From an uncultured Clostridia bacterium (GTDB lineage Bacteria; Bacillota; Clostridia; Oscillospirales; Acutalibacteraceae), in NCBI GenBank assembly GCA_937912045.1, contig CALDPI010000050.1, positions 1 through 34,920 of the forward strand: 34,920 nt of DNA, given 5' to 3'. Each line of letters opens with the position of its first letter. The first letter of the stretch is position 1. Made by a program: the position numbers and the translations under genes. Under the pieces are notes generated by a model. It did no database searches and was not told the origin of the DNA. It saw only the letters and a list, made by a program, of their open reading frames with translations. Of this stretch, positions 7,747 through 17,253 are shown one piece after another.

Positions 7747-9627
7747 TTACTGTTGTTCCGGTGTTACGTCCGTGGGCGCGTCCGGTTGGTTTTTCTCTTT
7801 GCGCTTTTTATAAAGAATCAGCCAGATTATTACTCCTGCGATGAGCACAAGCGCCGCAGCGCCGCCACCTATTACCCAGCCCCAGGGGAAGCTGTCTGAT
7901 TTTTTCTTTCTGCGGCGGCGCTTCGTAACAACAACCTTTTGAACGTCGTCGTCATCATCGCCGTCTTCATCATCGTCGCCGATTTCTTCGTCGCCATCGT
8001 TTAACTCTTCATCGGTGACGGGGAGGTTTCTGCTACCGTTTGCGGTAACCTCATACACATCGACATCACCATATTCAACGCTGGCCTTAAAGGAACGAAC
8101 CTGTGCGGCTGTTCCCTCTGCAACAACCTTGCCCGTTTTTACATTCTTAACGCTGTAGCTTTCGTAATAGTCAAGCTCCATATCGGAAAAAGGAATGTAA
8201 ACCTTATATTCCGCGTCTTTTTTGTGGGCGTTGTCATTCGGGATAATCAGCAGGCCCTTGTTGCCTGCATAGCGTGCGTAGGAATAGAGGTTATCCTGTC
8301 CGATTACCTCAACATCGCAAATGTTACTGTTGCGGTGGTTTTCGGGGAAATATGTGAATATTTCAGGATAGGATAAGCGGATGCGGAGCATCCTTTTTAC
8401 CTCTTCATAAAAGGCTTTATTTTCAGGCTTTTCTAAAGCATCCCAATCTATCATGGTACCAAACAGGAGCGAACTGTTTCCGCGGCTTGCGTCACCCGTT
8501 GCTTCGTAGAACGTCACCTTCGGGTTGTTCCAATGTTCACCTATAAACCAAAGCGGAATGAAGGGAGCATATATTGCCTGATATCCGATTTTAATTTTAT
8601 TAAGGTTTACATCATAGTTCCAAAAGTCGTGGCAGCTAATCATATTGGTATAATACTGATACTCGCCGCCTGCGTTCATACCCTGTGAATAGGTACTGCC
8701 TATGAGTTTACCCGTTTTAACACATTCCACCATATTATAGCCGTCTATGAACGCGTTGTTGGGGAAAGTGGACGGGGAGCCTACAATGCCTTCTATACCC
8801 CATTGTTCAAGGTCGTATGCGGCGACACCGCGCTCATTCGGACCTTCTGATATACTGGCAATCTTTATGCCCTTTGCGAGTAGCTTTTCACGGACTGCCG
8901 CTGCAGCGGGGTAGCCGAATTTATTAGGCTCCATATCCCAACGGATACCGTCAACGCCTGTTTTTTCAACAACCTTTACAACCTCGTCAACGAACCAGGC
9001 TCTTGCCTCTTCGTTGTCGTAAATCCAGTTTTTTGAGCCCTCACCGCCGAGGCCGTTGCCATTTTGAAACCAATCGGGGTGGACCTTTGTAAGGTCCCAG
9101 TCTATTAAATCACACTCTATAATACCCCAGGAAACAACGTCCATAATTATGCGGATGTTACGCTTGTGTGCCTCGTCTACGAAGTTTTTGTAAACCTCAA
9201 AGCCTTTATCATAATCCGTTTCACGCCACTGTTCATCATAACCGATGATGCCGGTAACGCGCGGGTCTATCGTGTGGGGACCAAGACTGTAATAGCCGTG
9301 GCTTGATTTATGATAGTCGTGCACGGGGGTTAACCAAAGACCGTTAATACCCATCTCGGCGCAGTGGTCTAAAACCTTGATTGCCGCCTGGAAGGTACCT
9401 TCGGGGGTTGCCGTAGCAATACGGCAACCCATCATTGTGAGCGAATTGAGCCAATCGGGTGTGCCGTTTTCGTCAACTGTGACCTCATCATACGGCTTCC
9501 ACTTTGGCATTAAAGAGGAATTGTCAATAACAGTGCTTCCTGCGGCATCTGCCGAGATGAACGTGCCTGTTAAAAGCAGTACCATCGCAAGCAACGTCGC
9601 AAAAAGTGAACGAATTGTCTTAGTCAT
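7747..9627 (-). CDS. Membrane-anchored GH13-like (alpha-amylase superfamily) protein
   Basis: The protein has 626 residues: a signal peptide (about 1-29), a catalytic barrel (about 35-450), a beta C-domain to about 535, an acidic stretch, a basic KRRRRKKK cluster, one transmembrane helix (near 585-605) and a short cytosolic tail. The catalytic triad of the alpha-amylase superfamily is present: D231 in GIRWDMEP (with R229), E261 in ISEGPNE and D334 in SCHDF. Region I reads MDVVSWG (D163) instead of the usual DVVxNH, so the common Asn-His pair is missing. It is a clear paralogue of the cytosolic protein at 26640-28112, sharing for example GPxTIDPR, NFVDEAHKRNIRI and DWDALEK. The stop of the giant surface protein and this ATG overlap by one base (TAATG), with GGAGG upstream. 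Substrate is unknown; it is probably an alpha-linked glycan at the cell surface. Confidence 0.85.
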   Translation of the reverse strand: MTKTIRSLFATLLAMVLLLTGTFISADAAGSTVIDNSSLMPKWKPYDEVTVDENGTPDWLNSLTMMGCRIATATPEGTFQAAIKVLDHCAEMGINGLWLTPVHDYHKSSHGYYSLGPHTIDPRVTGIIGYDEQWRETDYDKGFEVYKNFVDEAHKRNIRIIMDVVSWGIIECDLIDWDLTKVHPDWFQNGNGLGGEGSKNWIYDNEEARAWFVDEVVKVVEKTGVDGIRWDMEPNKFGYPAAAAVREKLLAKGIKIASISEGPNERGVAAYDLEQWGIEGIVGSPSTFPNNAFIDGYNMVECVKTGKLIGSTYSQGMNAGGEYQYYTNMISCHDFWNYDVNLNKIKIGYQAIYAPFIPLWFIGEHWNNPKVTFYEATGDASRGNSSLLFGTMIDWDALEKPENKAFYEEVKRMLRIRLSYPEIFTYFPENHRNSNICDVEVIGQDNLYSYARYAGNKGLLIIPNDNAHKKDAEYKVYIPFSDMELDYYESYSVKNVKTGKVVAEGTAAQVRSFKASVEYGDVDVYEVTANGSRNLPVTDEELNDGDEEIGDDDEDGDDDDDVQKVVVTKRRRRKKKSDSFPWGWVIGGGAAALVLIAGVIIWLILYKKRKEKNQPDAPTDVTPEQQ

Positions 9628-12600
9628 TACTTTGTTTCCTCCTTTTTAGATATTTTCTTTTTCCCAAGAAACAACAGTCCGCCGAGGGAAAGAATTCCCG
9701 TAAATACGATGGCTGTTCCCTTGGTTGCTGAAGCGGTTTTCTGTGTGAAGGGCAGCTCGGTTGCTGCAGCGCGGTTTGCACTGTAGGTTGTGAGCTCTTC
9801 CTCCTCTTCCACAACGAGTTCAAACTCATTCGGGTCGATACCGTTTGCATCCCAAAGCTTAGAAAGCTCTAAAAGTGCGGCGTCAAGCATTGCATAGTTG
9901 CTTACCTGCTCTTTAAGGCCCTTCTTAAGCAGTGTGCGGTATTGCTCACGTATGGTTCTGATTTGTGTTTCAGAATCGAGGGTTATGGTTGTCGGCAGGG
10001 TGTATATAGCCTTTATTACCGGCATAACCTGTGAAACAGCGTTTTCATTATTGTTATCAAACACGCTTATGAGTTCAACCGACTGGTTAGATTTGCTGTC
10101 CCAAGCGCCAACCTGAATATAGGTCTTTGTGAACTTTCCTTCGTTAAGGAGCGGAATAATAACGCTTGACGGGATATCGTAGGAGAGGAGTGTTCCGTCG
10201 CTTATCATAAAGCGTACGGTATAGTTGAAGTTATCAATTTCTTCAAACATTAAGCTGAAGTTCTTGCCCTCGATATTGCTGTACTTGAGCTTTTCGCTCT
10301 TGAACATCTCAATATTCTTGGTGAAATAGGTGCTTCCCGCAGTATTAAGGGTGAGCGTTCCTTCATTTGTATCAAGCACAAAGACGAACAAACGCTTTGC
10401 CCTGGTCGAAAGGCCCTTGCCATAATCGTATGCAGCGGTCGGACCTACTGAAATTGCAAGTTTTCCGCTTCCGCCACCGGCTTCCGTTATCTTAAAGTTG
10501 GAAAGCTGAATGTTAAGACCATCAAGCTCGTAAGAGCCAAAGCCTACGCGGTGGTCACGGGCAGCGTTCTTCATATCAATGTGAACTCCGCCGCTCTCCA
10601 TATCATAGAACTTGACCGTTCCGTTCCACCAGCTATCAAGCTCTTCCTGTGAGAAATATGAGTCGCCCGCTAACGGTGCATATACACAAGAATCCCAATC
10701 CATATGCTCTGCATAAAGCTTAAAGTAGGCCTTTATTGCCTTTTCAAGTGTGTCTTTGTTTTTAAGCTTCTTCTGCTGTGCGGTGGAAAGTGTGTTATAG
10801 AACTCGAGAACTTCGTCTATTTTCTTTTTCGAGGTTATATCAATCTTGCCGAGAGCCGCAATTTTCTCATCAACGTACGGAACGGGGTCATAGTTTTTAT
10901 CAATACCTGCAAATGCTGCTTCTGCATCTGTGAGAACCTGATAGTTAGCAACCCTGTTCTGAACGTATTCAGGCAATGCGTCGTATGCGTCGCGTGCCGC
11001 TTTGATTGCGTTACCGCTGTCTGCATCTATCACGCGAAGCTTATCTATAAGTGCGGTGGTTTCCCAATGCTTTGTGCTCTGTCCTATACCGGTCCATTCG
11101 ACAGTTGCGTATGTGGCCTTCCAAACGGTGAGGGTTACAAAGCAGCCTTCATCGGGGTTAGTGAAGCGTTCGCCTGCGGTGAAATCTTCCACCGACATTA
11201 CGCCGCTTACTGTGCCTGTGGGTGTGATTACGTCTACCTGCCAGAGCTTATCGTCGTTCTGGTTAAACTCAATATAGAACAGGCTGTATTCAAGGTTTGC
11301 AAGCTTGAGCTTATCGCTCTGTGCGATAATGCTGCCCGAGGGCTCTGTTCTGAGGGTGCCTGCCTCTGTATCAAGAACTATTGCAAGCGGGCGTGTGGTA
11401 ACCGTATTATTATAGGTCCATGCCGAGCCCACGCTATCACCCAGAAGAACTGTCAAAGCAGGAGCTGTAGCACTCTTCGAGGTTGTGTGAAGTGCGTTAA
11501 ACTGCAATTTAAGTCCATCAAGACGGATACGCTTGTTATAGCCCTGACGAACGTCGCGTCCGCCGTTTATCCAGCTCATACGCAGGCCACCATCGTTCTC
11601 GATGCCTGTGCACTTAAAGCTGCTGGGCCACCAACTGGACGCACCCGTAAGTGAAATATAATCAGCAGAGAAGACGTCTGTTTCGAAGCTGAGCAGCTTT
11701 CTGTATGCCTTCATTGCGGCATAGAACTTATCCTTGTCAACAATTTCTGCCAACTGGTCTTCGTTTGCTATGAGTAATTTGGTGTATATTTTATCAAGTG
11801 CTTCGCAATCTGCAAGGGTAATGTTTTCAGGCAGGGCCGCAATCCACTCGTTCACCTCAGGCGGATAAACGTCGGGCACGGTCTTATAGCCGATAAAGTC
11901 GAGCGACTGTGAAACTGCGTTCCAAGCCGACACGCAGATATAGCAGTTGCCGAGGTTGGAAAGCTTTGCGCTGACGGTGTCAAGCACGGATTTTGCAATC
12001 ACACCGCTTACACTATCGTCGCCTACTGTTACGGTAACCTTGTAGCTTCCGTCTGTCTGCTTGTCAAGGCCTATTACAAACTCGCCACCGCCAATGCTGT
12101 CATACTTGAGCAGGTCATCGGCTATTAAGTCAACGTAAACGGGCTTTGCGCCACCTGCAACGTTCCAGCTTGTTGCAGCCTTTAAGGTGCCTTCACTTGC
12201 GTTAAGAACGAGTGCGAAATCACTGTTGCCGTAACGGTCGTATTCGTTCGCGGAGTTGTTTGCAAAGTAGATTGCAAATTCGCTTCCTGCACCCTTCTGG
12301 AGCAGACGGTTGAACTTAAGGCGGAGGCCATTCATATTAACGGCTTCCTTAACGCTTGCACGAATGTCGAGCGTGGCGTTCTGCCAGTCAATGCGGAGAC
12401 CGCCGTTTTGGAGAGCTGTAAACTCTGTATTCCACCAAGAATTCATATCCTCGATTTTAGAAACGAGCTCTGCATTTCCTGTGATGATTTTATAATCGCT
12501 GTCTTTTAAGCTGTCAGCATAGAGTGCCTCACAGCGTGCTACCGCTGCATTCAGCTTATCAACGCCTGTAACGAGGGTTTTCTGTGCGTCGGTGAGGTTC

Positions 12601-15386
12601 TCATAATACTGCTTTGTGCGGTTTACAAGGCCTGCATCCTTAAGTGTTACGGTCGCGGGAATGCTCGAAATAAGGTTATTAACCTTATCAATAGCGGCTA
12701 CGTTCTTATAACCTACCAAATCGAAGCGGTTATAAACAGAGCCTGTAGCACCGCCCGTTTCATCATAACGGCCGCGGCTGATTGACACATAGGTTTTGCC
12801 GCCTGATAGTATCTTGGAGGCTTCAAAGCAATCTGCGGAGATGTTGGCAGACACGGTTTGACCGTCGGCTGTGGTGACGGTAACCTTATAGGGATTAGCG
12901 CTGTCGTTTGTTGCAGAGGTTTTAACCGTGAATGCATTATATTCAAGTGATGGAAGCTTCAAAACGTCGCTGCCGCTTATGAGCTTTTTATACTTGGAAT
13001 TACCGTTAAGGTTCAAAATCAAATCGCCGTTTTTAGCATCGATATATAAAAGCAAGCCTGAGGAGGTGGGTTTAAACTCATATCCTGCGGAGAGTGCATA
13101 AATTATACCGAAGCCTGCGGCTGTGCCGGAGGTGTTAGTTAATTGCAGATTATTAAACTTAAGCTCTAATCCGTCGAACTCAAGAGCGCCCGTCGGACCT
13201 ATGCGCATCTGCGGGTTGAGCGAGGTCTGCGCAAGGTTAAAGCGTGCATAATCTGCGGTTTTTGTAAACCAGTTTGTGCCGGTCCAATAGTCTGTGGTGT
13301 AGCTTTCAAAAATGGTTATTCCCTGTTTTACGAGGGTTGCCATTTTTGCAACCACAGCCTCTAATTTTGCGCCGTCGAGCTGTGCCTTTTCCAGAGGAAT
13401 AAGGGTATCATAGAGGGCGGCCATTTTATTGACAACCTTTGCGCTCGCTTCTGTGAGTGTGGAGGCATCGAGCGCCGCAAGGTTGGTTTTTATGTATTCA
13501 ATATTAGCTGCAGAATTTGTCATATCGCGGTAACCGATAAAATCAAACGATGTGTTTACCGCACCTGACGGAGCACCTATTGATGATGTGTAATAGCCAC
13601 GGTTGAATGCAAGGTGCACTCTGCCGTTTGAGGTTACAACGCTCTCATCAATACAATCTGACGGAATATTTACCGTAAGCGGTTCTGTGCCGTCTGCCAC
13701 TGTTATTATTACTTTATAGGGATTTGCAGCATCGGTCGTTTTTGCGAAGCCTATGGTAAACGCCTTGTTCTGCAGATTAGAGAGCTTTAATTTGTCGTTT
13801 GTTACAAGCTCTCTATACACAACGTTGGACGAAGATGCCGCCGCAGTTGTTTTCTTGTAGTTTAAGATGAGCTTTCCGCTTGCCAAATTGAGATAAAGCA
13901 AAAGTCCTTTGTTTCCCGAAAGCTCTGTCGAGTAGGCATTGCCTGCTATGGTTGAGCTGCCCGGGGTAAACTGTATTCCGAAGCCGGCGTTAGTTGCCGT
14001 TTCTGTCTGGTGCAGACGGTGGAACTTAAGCTCTAAACCGTCAAGCTCCACAGAGGCTCTCGGTCCGTGACGGAGTGCGATGCTGCCTGCAGAGCCAAAT
14101 TTATAACGTGCGGCGCTGTCGGCATAGGACATAATGCCCCAGCCACCCTGAACTGCAAAATCAGAGGTGCCGCTAAAGGTGGTGTAGCCATCCTTTAAGA
14201 GTGTAAGCAGCTTGGTTTTGAGGGTTTCAAGCTTGGCAGGGTCGGCTACCTGGCCTTTATCAAATGCGCCAAGCTTTTCATAGCCGATAAGTGCCTCGTT
14301 TATAGCCTTTGCATCGGCTTCTGTAATGGTTTCGGGGTCTAATGCGGTTGTAGTGTTGATTGTGCCAACAGCCGCATCTGCTGCCTTGGCATTTCTGTAA
14401 CCGAGCACGTCAAATACGGTGGCAACGTTGCCTGTAGGATAGGTTGTTGCGGTTTCCCAATAGCCTGCAGTAAAGCCTATGCATACCTTTCCGCTGTTTG
14501 TTACTCCGCTGTCGGAATAATGCTCAGCAGGGATGTTTGCAACTATGGGTGTTGAATCACCCGAAAGCTTGATAACAACCTGATAAGGATTCAGAGCATC
14601 GCCTGTTGCACGCATACCAATAGCTATTGCTCTGTGAGAGAAGTTGGAAAGCGTAAGTCTTGACTTTGCATCGTCATCAAGTGCAAGTTCACCGACATTC
14701 ATCGCTGCACCCGAAGTCAAGCGGCTGTTAATGATTATCTTACCGTTTGCAAGGTCAAAATACAGAAGCATACCTGTTTTGCTTGTCGATGTTAACTGAA
14801 TATAGTTTACATTTGAGTTCTGGTATTCCCAGCGTGTAAACTGAACGGCAAAACCTGCTCTTGGTGCGGTTTGGAACTGATAATAGTTGTTTATCATTAT
14901 TTCAAGACCGTCCAACGCGGTATCTGCCGCAGCAACCGTTGTCTTTCCTAACGCATGAGGTCCGACAACTATCTGGGGGTCTGTGCCGCCCAGATATTTA
15001 ATGCGTACCGCATTTCCCTCTGGGGCGGTAGACTTTACATTATTCCAATAAGGGCTTTGACTATTAAAGTTTGCTATATCGGTGGTTTTGGTTGTCAATC
15101 CCTCACTTAAAAGAGTATAAAGCGCGGTTTTAAGCGAATTTACTGTAGTTGTATAACCCGCCTTGGTTGTGTCATCAAGCGAGTCATAAAGCACGCTTAT
15201 TCTGTTGATAGAGGTGGCGTCGGAAAGGGTTACCTCTCCGTCAGCGTTAACAGATGATATAAGGCTGTTAAGTGTTGCATCATCGGCAAATGCTGTCAAA
15301 AACGTGCATTGAAGCATTGTACAGACGAGAACCGCTGAAAGAAAAAATGCAATTAGTCTTTTCCCGTGTGCTATTGTTTTTTTCAT
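9627..15386 (-). CDS. Giant modular surface protein with six beta modules and a C-terminal anchor
   Basis: This 1919-residue protein has a signal peptide ending near AFA (about residue 35) that is almost the same as that of the protein at 1-3102. Six beta-rich modules of about 200-280 residues end near residues 329, 619, 892, 1165, 1432 and 1772, the first four in motifs like FDFIGYR or FDLVGYK. They carry recurrent signatures such as LDGLELKF, LLLYLDLANGKLI and NPYKVxIT. Each is separated by one or two small helical modules of the pattern YxxLxxxQKxxVxxxxxL. The C-terminus has LPFTQ, then a hydrophobic helix and a lysine-rich tail, so it is anchored either by a sortase (variant motif) or simply by the membrane helix. 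The family is unrecognised; glycan binding or adhesion is inferred. It lies between the second permease pair and the anchored GH13-like enzyme, so it may hold substrate for that enzyme. Confidence 0.88.
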   Translation of the reverse strand: MKKTIAHGKRLIAFFLSAVLVCTMLQCTFLTAFADDATLNSLISSVNADGEVTLSDATSINRISVLYDSLDDTTKAGYTTTVNSLKTALYTLLSEGLTTKTTDIANFNSQSPYWNNVKSTAPEGNAVRIKYLGGTDPQIVVGPHALGKTTVAAADTALDGLEIMINNYYQFQTAPRAGFAVQFTRWEYQNSNVNYIQLTSTSKTGMLLYFDLANGKIIINSRLTSGAAMNVGELALDDDAKSRLTLSNFSHRAIAIGMRATGDALNPYQVVIKLSGDSTPIVANIPAEHYSDSGVTNSGKVCIGFTAGYWETATTYPTGNVATVFDVLGYRNAKAADAAVGTINTTTALDPETITEADAKAINEALIGYEKLGAFDKGQVADPAKLETLKTKLLTLLKDGYTTFSGTSDFAVQGGWGIMSYADSAARYKFGSAGSIALRHGPRASVELDGLELKFHRLHQTETATNAGFGIQFTPGSSTIAGNAYSTELSGNKGLLLYLNLASGKLILNYKKTTAAASSSNVVYRELVTNDKLKLSNLQNKAFTIGFAKTTDAANPYKVIITVADGTEPLTVNIPSDCIDESVVTSNGRVHLAFNRGYYTSSIGAPSGAVNTSFDFIGYRDMTNSAANIEYIKTNLAALDASTLTEASAKVVNKMAALYDTLIPLEKAQLDGAKLEAVVAKMATLVKQGITIFESYTTDYWTGTNWFTKTADYARFNLAQTSLNPQMRIGPTGALEFDGLELKFNNLQLTNTSGTAAGFGIIYALSAGYEFKPTSSGLLLYIDAKNGDLILNLNGNSKYKKLISGSDVLKLPSLEYNAFTVKTSATNDSANPYKVTVTTADGQTVSANISADCFEASKILSGGKTYVSISRGRYDETGGATGSVYNRFDLVGYKNVAAIDKVNNLISSIPATVTLKDAGLVNRTKQYYENLTDAQKTLVTGVDKLNAAVARCEALYADSLKDSDYKIITGNAELVSKIEDMNSWWNTEFTALQNGGLRIDWQNATLDIRASVKEAVNMNGLRLKFNRLLQKGAGSEFAIYFANNSANEYDRYGNSDFALVLNASEGTLKAATSWNVAGGAKPVYVDLIADDLLKYDSIGGGEFVIGLDKQTDGSYKVTVTVGDDSVSGVIAKSVLDTVSAKLSNLGNCYICVSAWNAVSQSLDFIGYKTVPDVYPPEVNEWIAALPENITLADCEALDKIYTKLLIANEDQLAEIVDKDKFYAAMKAYRKLLSFETDVFSADYISLTGASSWWPSSFKCTGIENDGGLRMSWINGGRDVRQGYNKRIRLDGLKLQFNALHTTSKSATAPALTVLLGDSVGSAWTYNNTVTTRPLAIVLDTEAGTLRTEPSGSIIAQSDKLKLANLEYSLFYIEFNQNDDKLWQVDVITPTGTVSGVMSVEDFTAGERFTNPDEGCFVTLTVWKATYATVEWTGIGQSTKHWETTALIDKLRVIDADSGNAIKAARDAYDALPEYVQNRVANYQVLTDAEAAFAGIDKNYDPVPYVDEKIAALGKIDITSKKKIDEVLEFYNTLSTAQQKKLKNKDTLEKAIKAYFKLYAEHMDWDSCVYAPLAGDSYFSQEELDSWWNGTVKFYDMESGGVHIDMKNAARDHRVGFGSYELDGLNIQLSNFKITEAGGGSGKLAISVGPTAAYDYGKGLSTRAKRLFVFVLDTNEGTLTLNTAGSTYFTKNIEMFKSEKLKYSNIEGKNFSLMFEEIDNFNYTVRFMISDGTLLSYDIPSSVIIPLLNEGKFTKTYIQVGAWDSKSNQSVELISVFDNNNENAVSQVMPVIKAIYTLPTTITLDSETQIRTIREQYRTLLKKGLKEQVSNYAMLDAALLELSKLWDANGIDPNEFELVVEEEEELTTYSANRAAATELPFTQKTASATKGTAIVFTGILSLGGLLFLGKKKISKKEETK

Positions 15387-15407
15387 ATTATTCCCCTTTC
15401 TATTTGA

Positions 15408-16319
15408 TTAACTATCTGAAAGTCCTGTTCGCGCGATGCTTTGAACAAGGAATTTTTGACAGAACACAAAAAGTAAAAGCAGCGGCAGCATAATTATGAG
15501 CGTTGCAGCGCCACGCGATATTATCATGCCGTACTGGTCAACCGTGAGACCTACCTTTACTGTTACGTGACTTATCTGTGTTGCGAGCACCTCTGTGCCT
15601 GCAAGATAAAGTCCCGAATAAGTTTGGTCGGTCCACTGCCAGCAGAAAGAAAACAGAAATACTGTGGCAATAGTGGTTCGCACGTTGGGAAGCATTACGG
15701 TTAAGAAGGTTTTGAAAACACCCGCACCGTCTATGTACGCCGCTTCCTCAAGGTTTTTTGGCATTGCCGCAAACTGTTCTTTAAAGAGGTAAATATAAAG
15801 TCCCTCTTTTATTCCGAGGCCCGTAAACGCCAGAATGAACATTGGCCAGAAGCTGTCTGCCAGATTGAGCGTCCAGGGTCCGATATCAAAATACACAAAG
15901 CCTAAATACTGCGCCGTTCCGATTACCTGATTGGGTATCAGCATAATTACAATTACCAAAACGAACGCAAGGTTGCTGCCGGGGAACTTGAATCTGCCAA
16001 GTCCGTATCCGACAAGCAGACAGGATATTACCTGAAGTATCGCAACACCGCCACTTAAAAACAGGGTGTTGGGCACCGACTTTGCAAGCTCGAGTCCTTC
16101 TATTGCTACGTCCCAGTAGTACGTGCTCCAGTTTTTCGGAATCATACTGACCGAGCTGTCGAGTAAGTCTGACGGACTCATAAACGCGAGCAGGAATCGG
16201 TATATTATCGGGCGGAGGATTATGAAGGCAAGGCCGAAGATGAGCACAAATCGCAACAGGCTGTATGCGCCGGAGGCGGTCTTTCTTTTAAGCTTTGCCG
16301 CAAGCTGTTTTTTATCCAT
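15408..16319 (-). CDS. Carbohydrate ABC permease, MalG-like
   Basis: This 303-residue integral membrane protein of the CUT1 permease family has about six hydrophobic segments and the cytosolic EAA loop EEAAYIDGAGVFKTFLTVML, which docks the shared ATPase. The ATG at 16319 (MDKKQL) is preferred over a longer upstream reading because GGAGGGGG sits just upstream and it leaves a 13-bp gap after the previous permease. It pairs with the MalF-like permease at 16333-17232. With the giant surface protein 21 bp downstream, it appears to serve the second importer of the operon. No ATPase gene is present in the window. Confidence 0.92.
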   Translation of the reverse strand: MDKKQLAAKLKRKTASGAYSLLRFVLIFGLAFIILRPIIYRFLLAFMSPSDLLDSSVSMIPKNWSTYYWDVAIEGLELAKSVPNTLFLSGGVAILQVISCLLVGYGLGRFKFPGSNLAFVLVIVIMLIPNQVIGTAQYLGFVYFDIGPWTLNLADSFWPMFILAFTGLGIKEGLYIYLFKEQFAAMPKNLEEAAYIDGAGVFKTFLTVMLPNVRTTIATVFLFSFCWQWTDQTYSGLYLAGTEVLATQISHVTVKVGLTVDQYGMIISRGAATLIIMLPLLLLFVFCQKFLVQSIARTGLSDS

Positions 16320-16332
16320 TTGTCCCCCTCCT

Positions 16333-17232
16333 CTAAGTCTGGTTGCGAAGCAGCCTTGAGAGTACCCAGAACACAACGGCGATTATAACGCTGAGTGCGA
16401 CAAGGTACAGCATACTCATTGCTGTGGCCAGCGCATAGTCGTTGTGGGAGAAGGCTATTTCGTTTATGTACCTGAAAAGGTCACTGTCTTTAGAGCAGGT
16501 ATCTGCTATTGTATATACCATATTAATAAGTATCTGCGGGGTTATCATGGGGAAGGTGATTTTCCAGAAAAGCTCCCATTTGCTGCAGCCCTCAACGCTT
16601 GCCGCCTCATAAAGTGAGGACGGAATTTCCTGAAGGCCTGCGAGGAAAACGAAAATCTGCATTCCGCTGGACTTTATAATGGTATGAATGCTTGATACTG
16701 CGCCTACTACTATATTTATCAAACCTTCGTTAAAGTTGAGCGAATAGAGAAGGGTGCTGAACTCTGCAAAGGTTGATGCATCGCCCGAGGCCGTTCCCTC
16801 AACTGTGGAATTGGCAATCATATTGGTTACCGAATAGTCCATAGAGGCGACAACACCGGTTGATAAAATTACGGGGATGAAGAAAATTATTCTTGCAAGG
16901 ACGCGGCCGTGAAATTTCTGATTAAGAAGCGAAGAAATAAACAAGCTGAAAATCAGAATTACGGGCACGTTAAACGCAAGTGATTTTATTGACGATAAGG
17001 CAAAGCGGGTGAAGTTTGGGTCATCCGTCAGTGCGTCCTTATACGCCTTTATTCCCTGCCAGTTAAGGTCATAGCCCTTTCCGGTTATCACCATTTCGTT
17101 AAGGGAAAAGCGGAGAGTTTGCACAATGTTTGGCACAAGCACAAACACCGCGCCGAGAATGAGCGGAATTATAAATATGTAACCCATATATGACCGTCTG
17201 GTTTCAAGGGGTATTCTGAATTTTTTGCGCAT
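16333..17232 (-). CDS. Carbohydrate ABC permease, MalF-like
   Basis: This 299-residue permease begins with a cytosolic basic segment (MRKKFRIPLETRRS) and a first membrane helix, and carries the EAA loop YEAASVEGCSKWELFWKITF. It is of CUT1 sugar importer type and probably forms a heterodimer with the product of 15408-16319. The ATG at 17232 is chosen over the one at 17250 because AGAGGTG lies 4-5 nt before it. The gap to the DUF5696 gene is 21 bp. A longer extracytoplasmic loop between helices (residues about 130-170) is less conserved and is where partners such as the binding protein would contact it. Confidence 0.92.
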   Translation of the reverse strand: MRKKFRIPLETRRSYMGYIFIIPLILGAVFVLVPNIVQTLRFSLNEMVITGKGYDLNWQGIKAYKDALTDDPNFTRFALSSIKSLAFNVPVILIFSLFISSLLNQKFHGRVLARIIFFIPVILSTGVVASMDYSVTNMIANSTVEGTASGDASTFAEFSTLLYSLNFNEGLINIVVGAVSSIHTIIKSSGMQIFVFLAGLQEIPSSLYEAASVEGCSKWELFWKITFPMITPQILINMVYTIADTCSKDSDLFRYINEIAFSHNDYALATAMSMLYLVALSVIIAVVFWVLSRLLRNQT

Positions 17233-17253
17233 AACACACCTCTTTTCCATCGC

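Noticed and set aside
7940..7995. Tandem triplet repeat (gtc/atc) as a mobile or CRISPR-like repeat
   Set aside because: It is simple low-complexity coding for the Asp-rich linker of the GH13-like protein; there are no spacers or regular units.
10704..11654. Long plus-strand open frame (316 codons) opposite the giant surface protein
   Set aside because: It lies wholly antisense to a gene with clear repeats, has no ribosome binding site or recognisable domain, and its Cys-rich composition is typical of a reverse-strand shadow.
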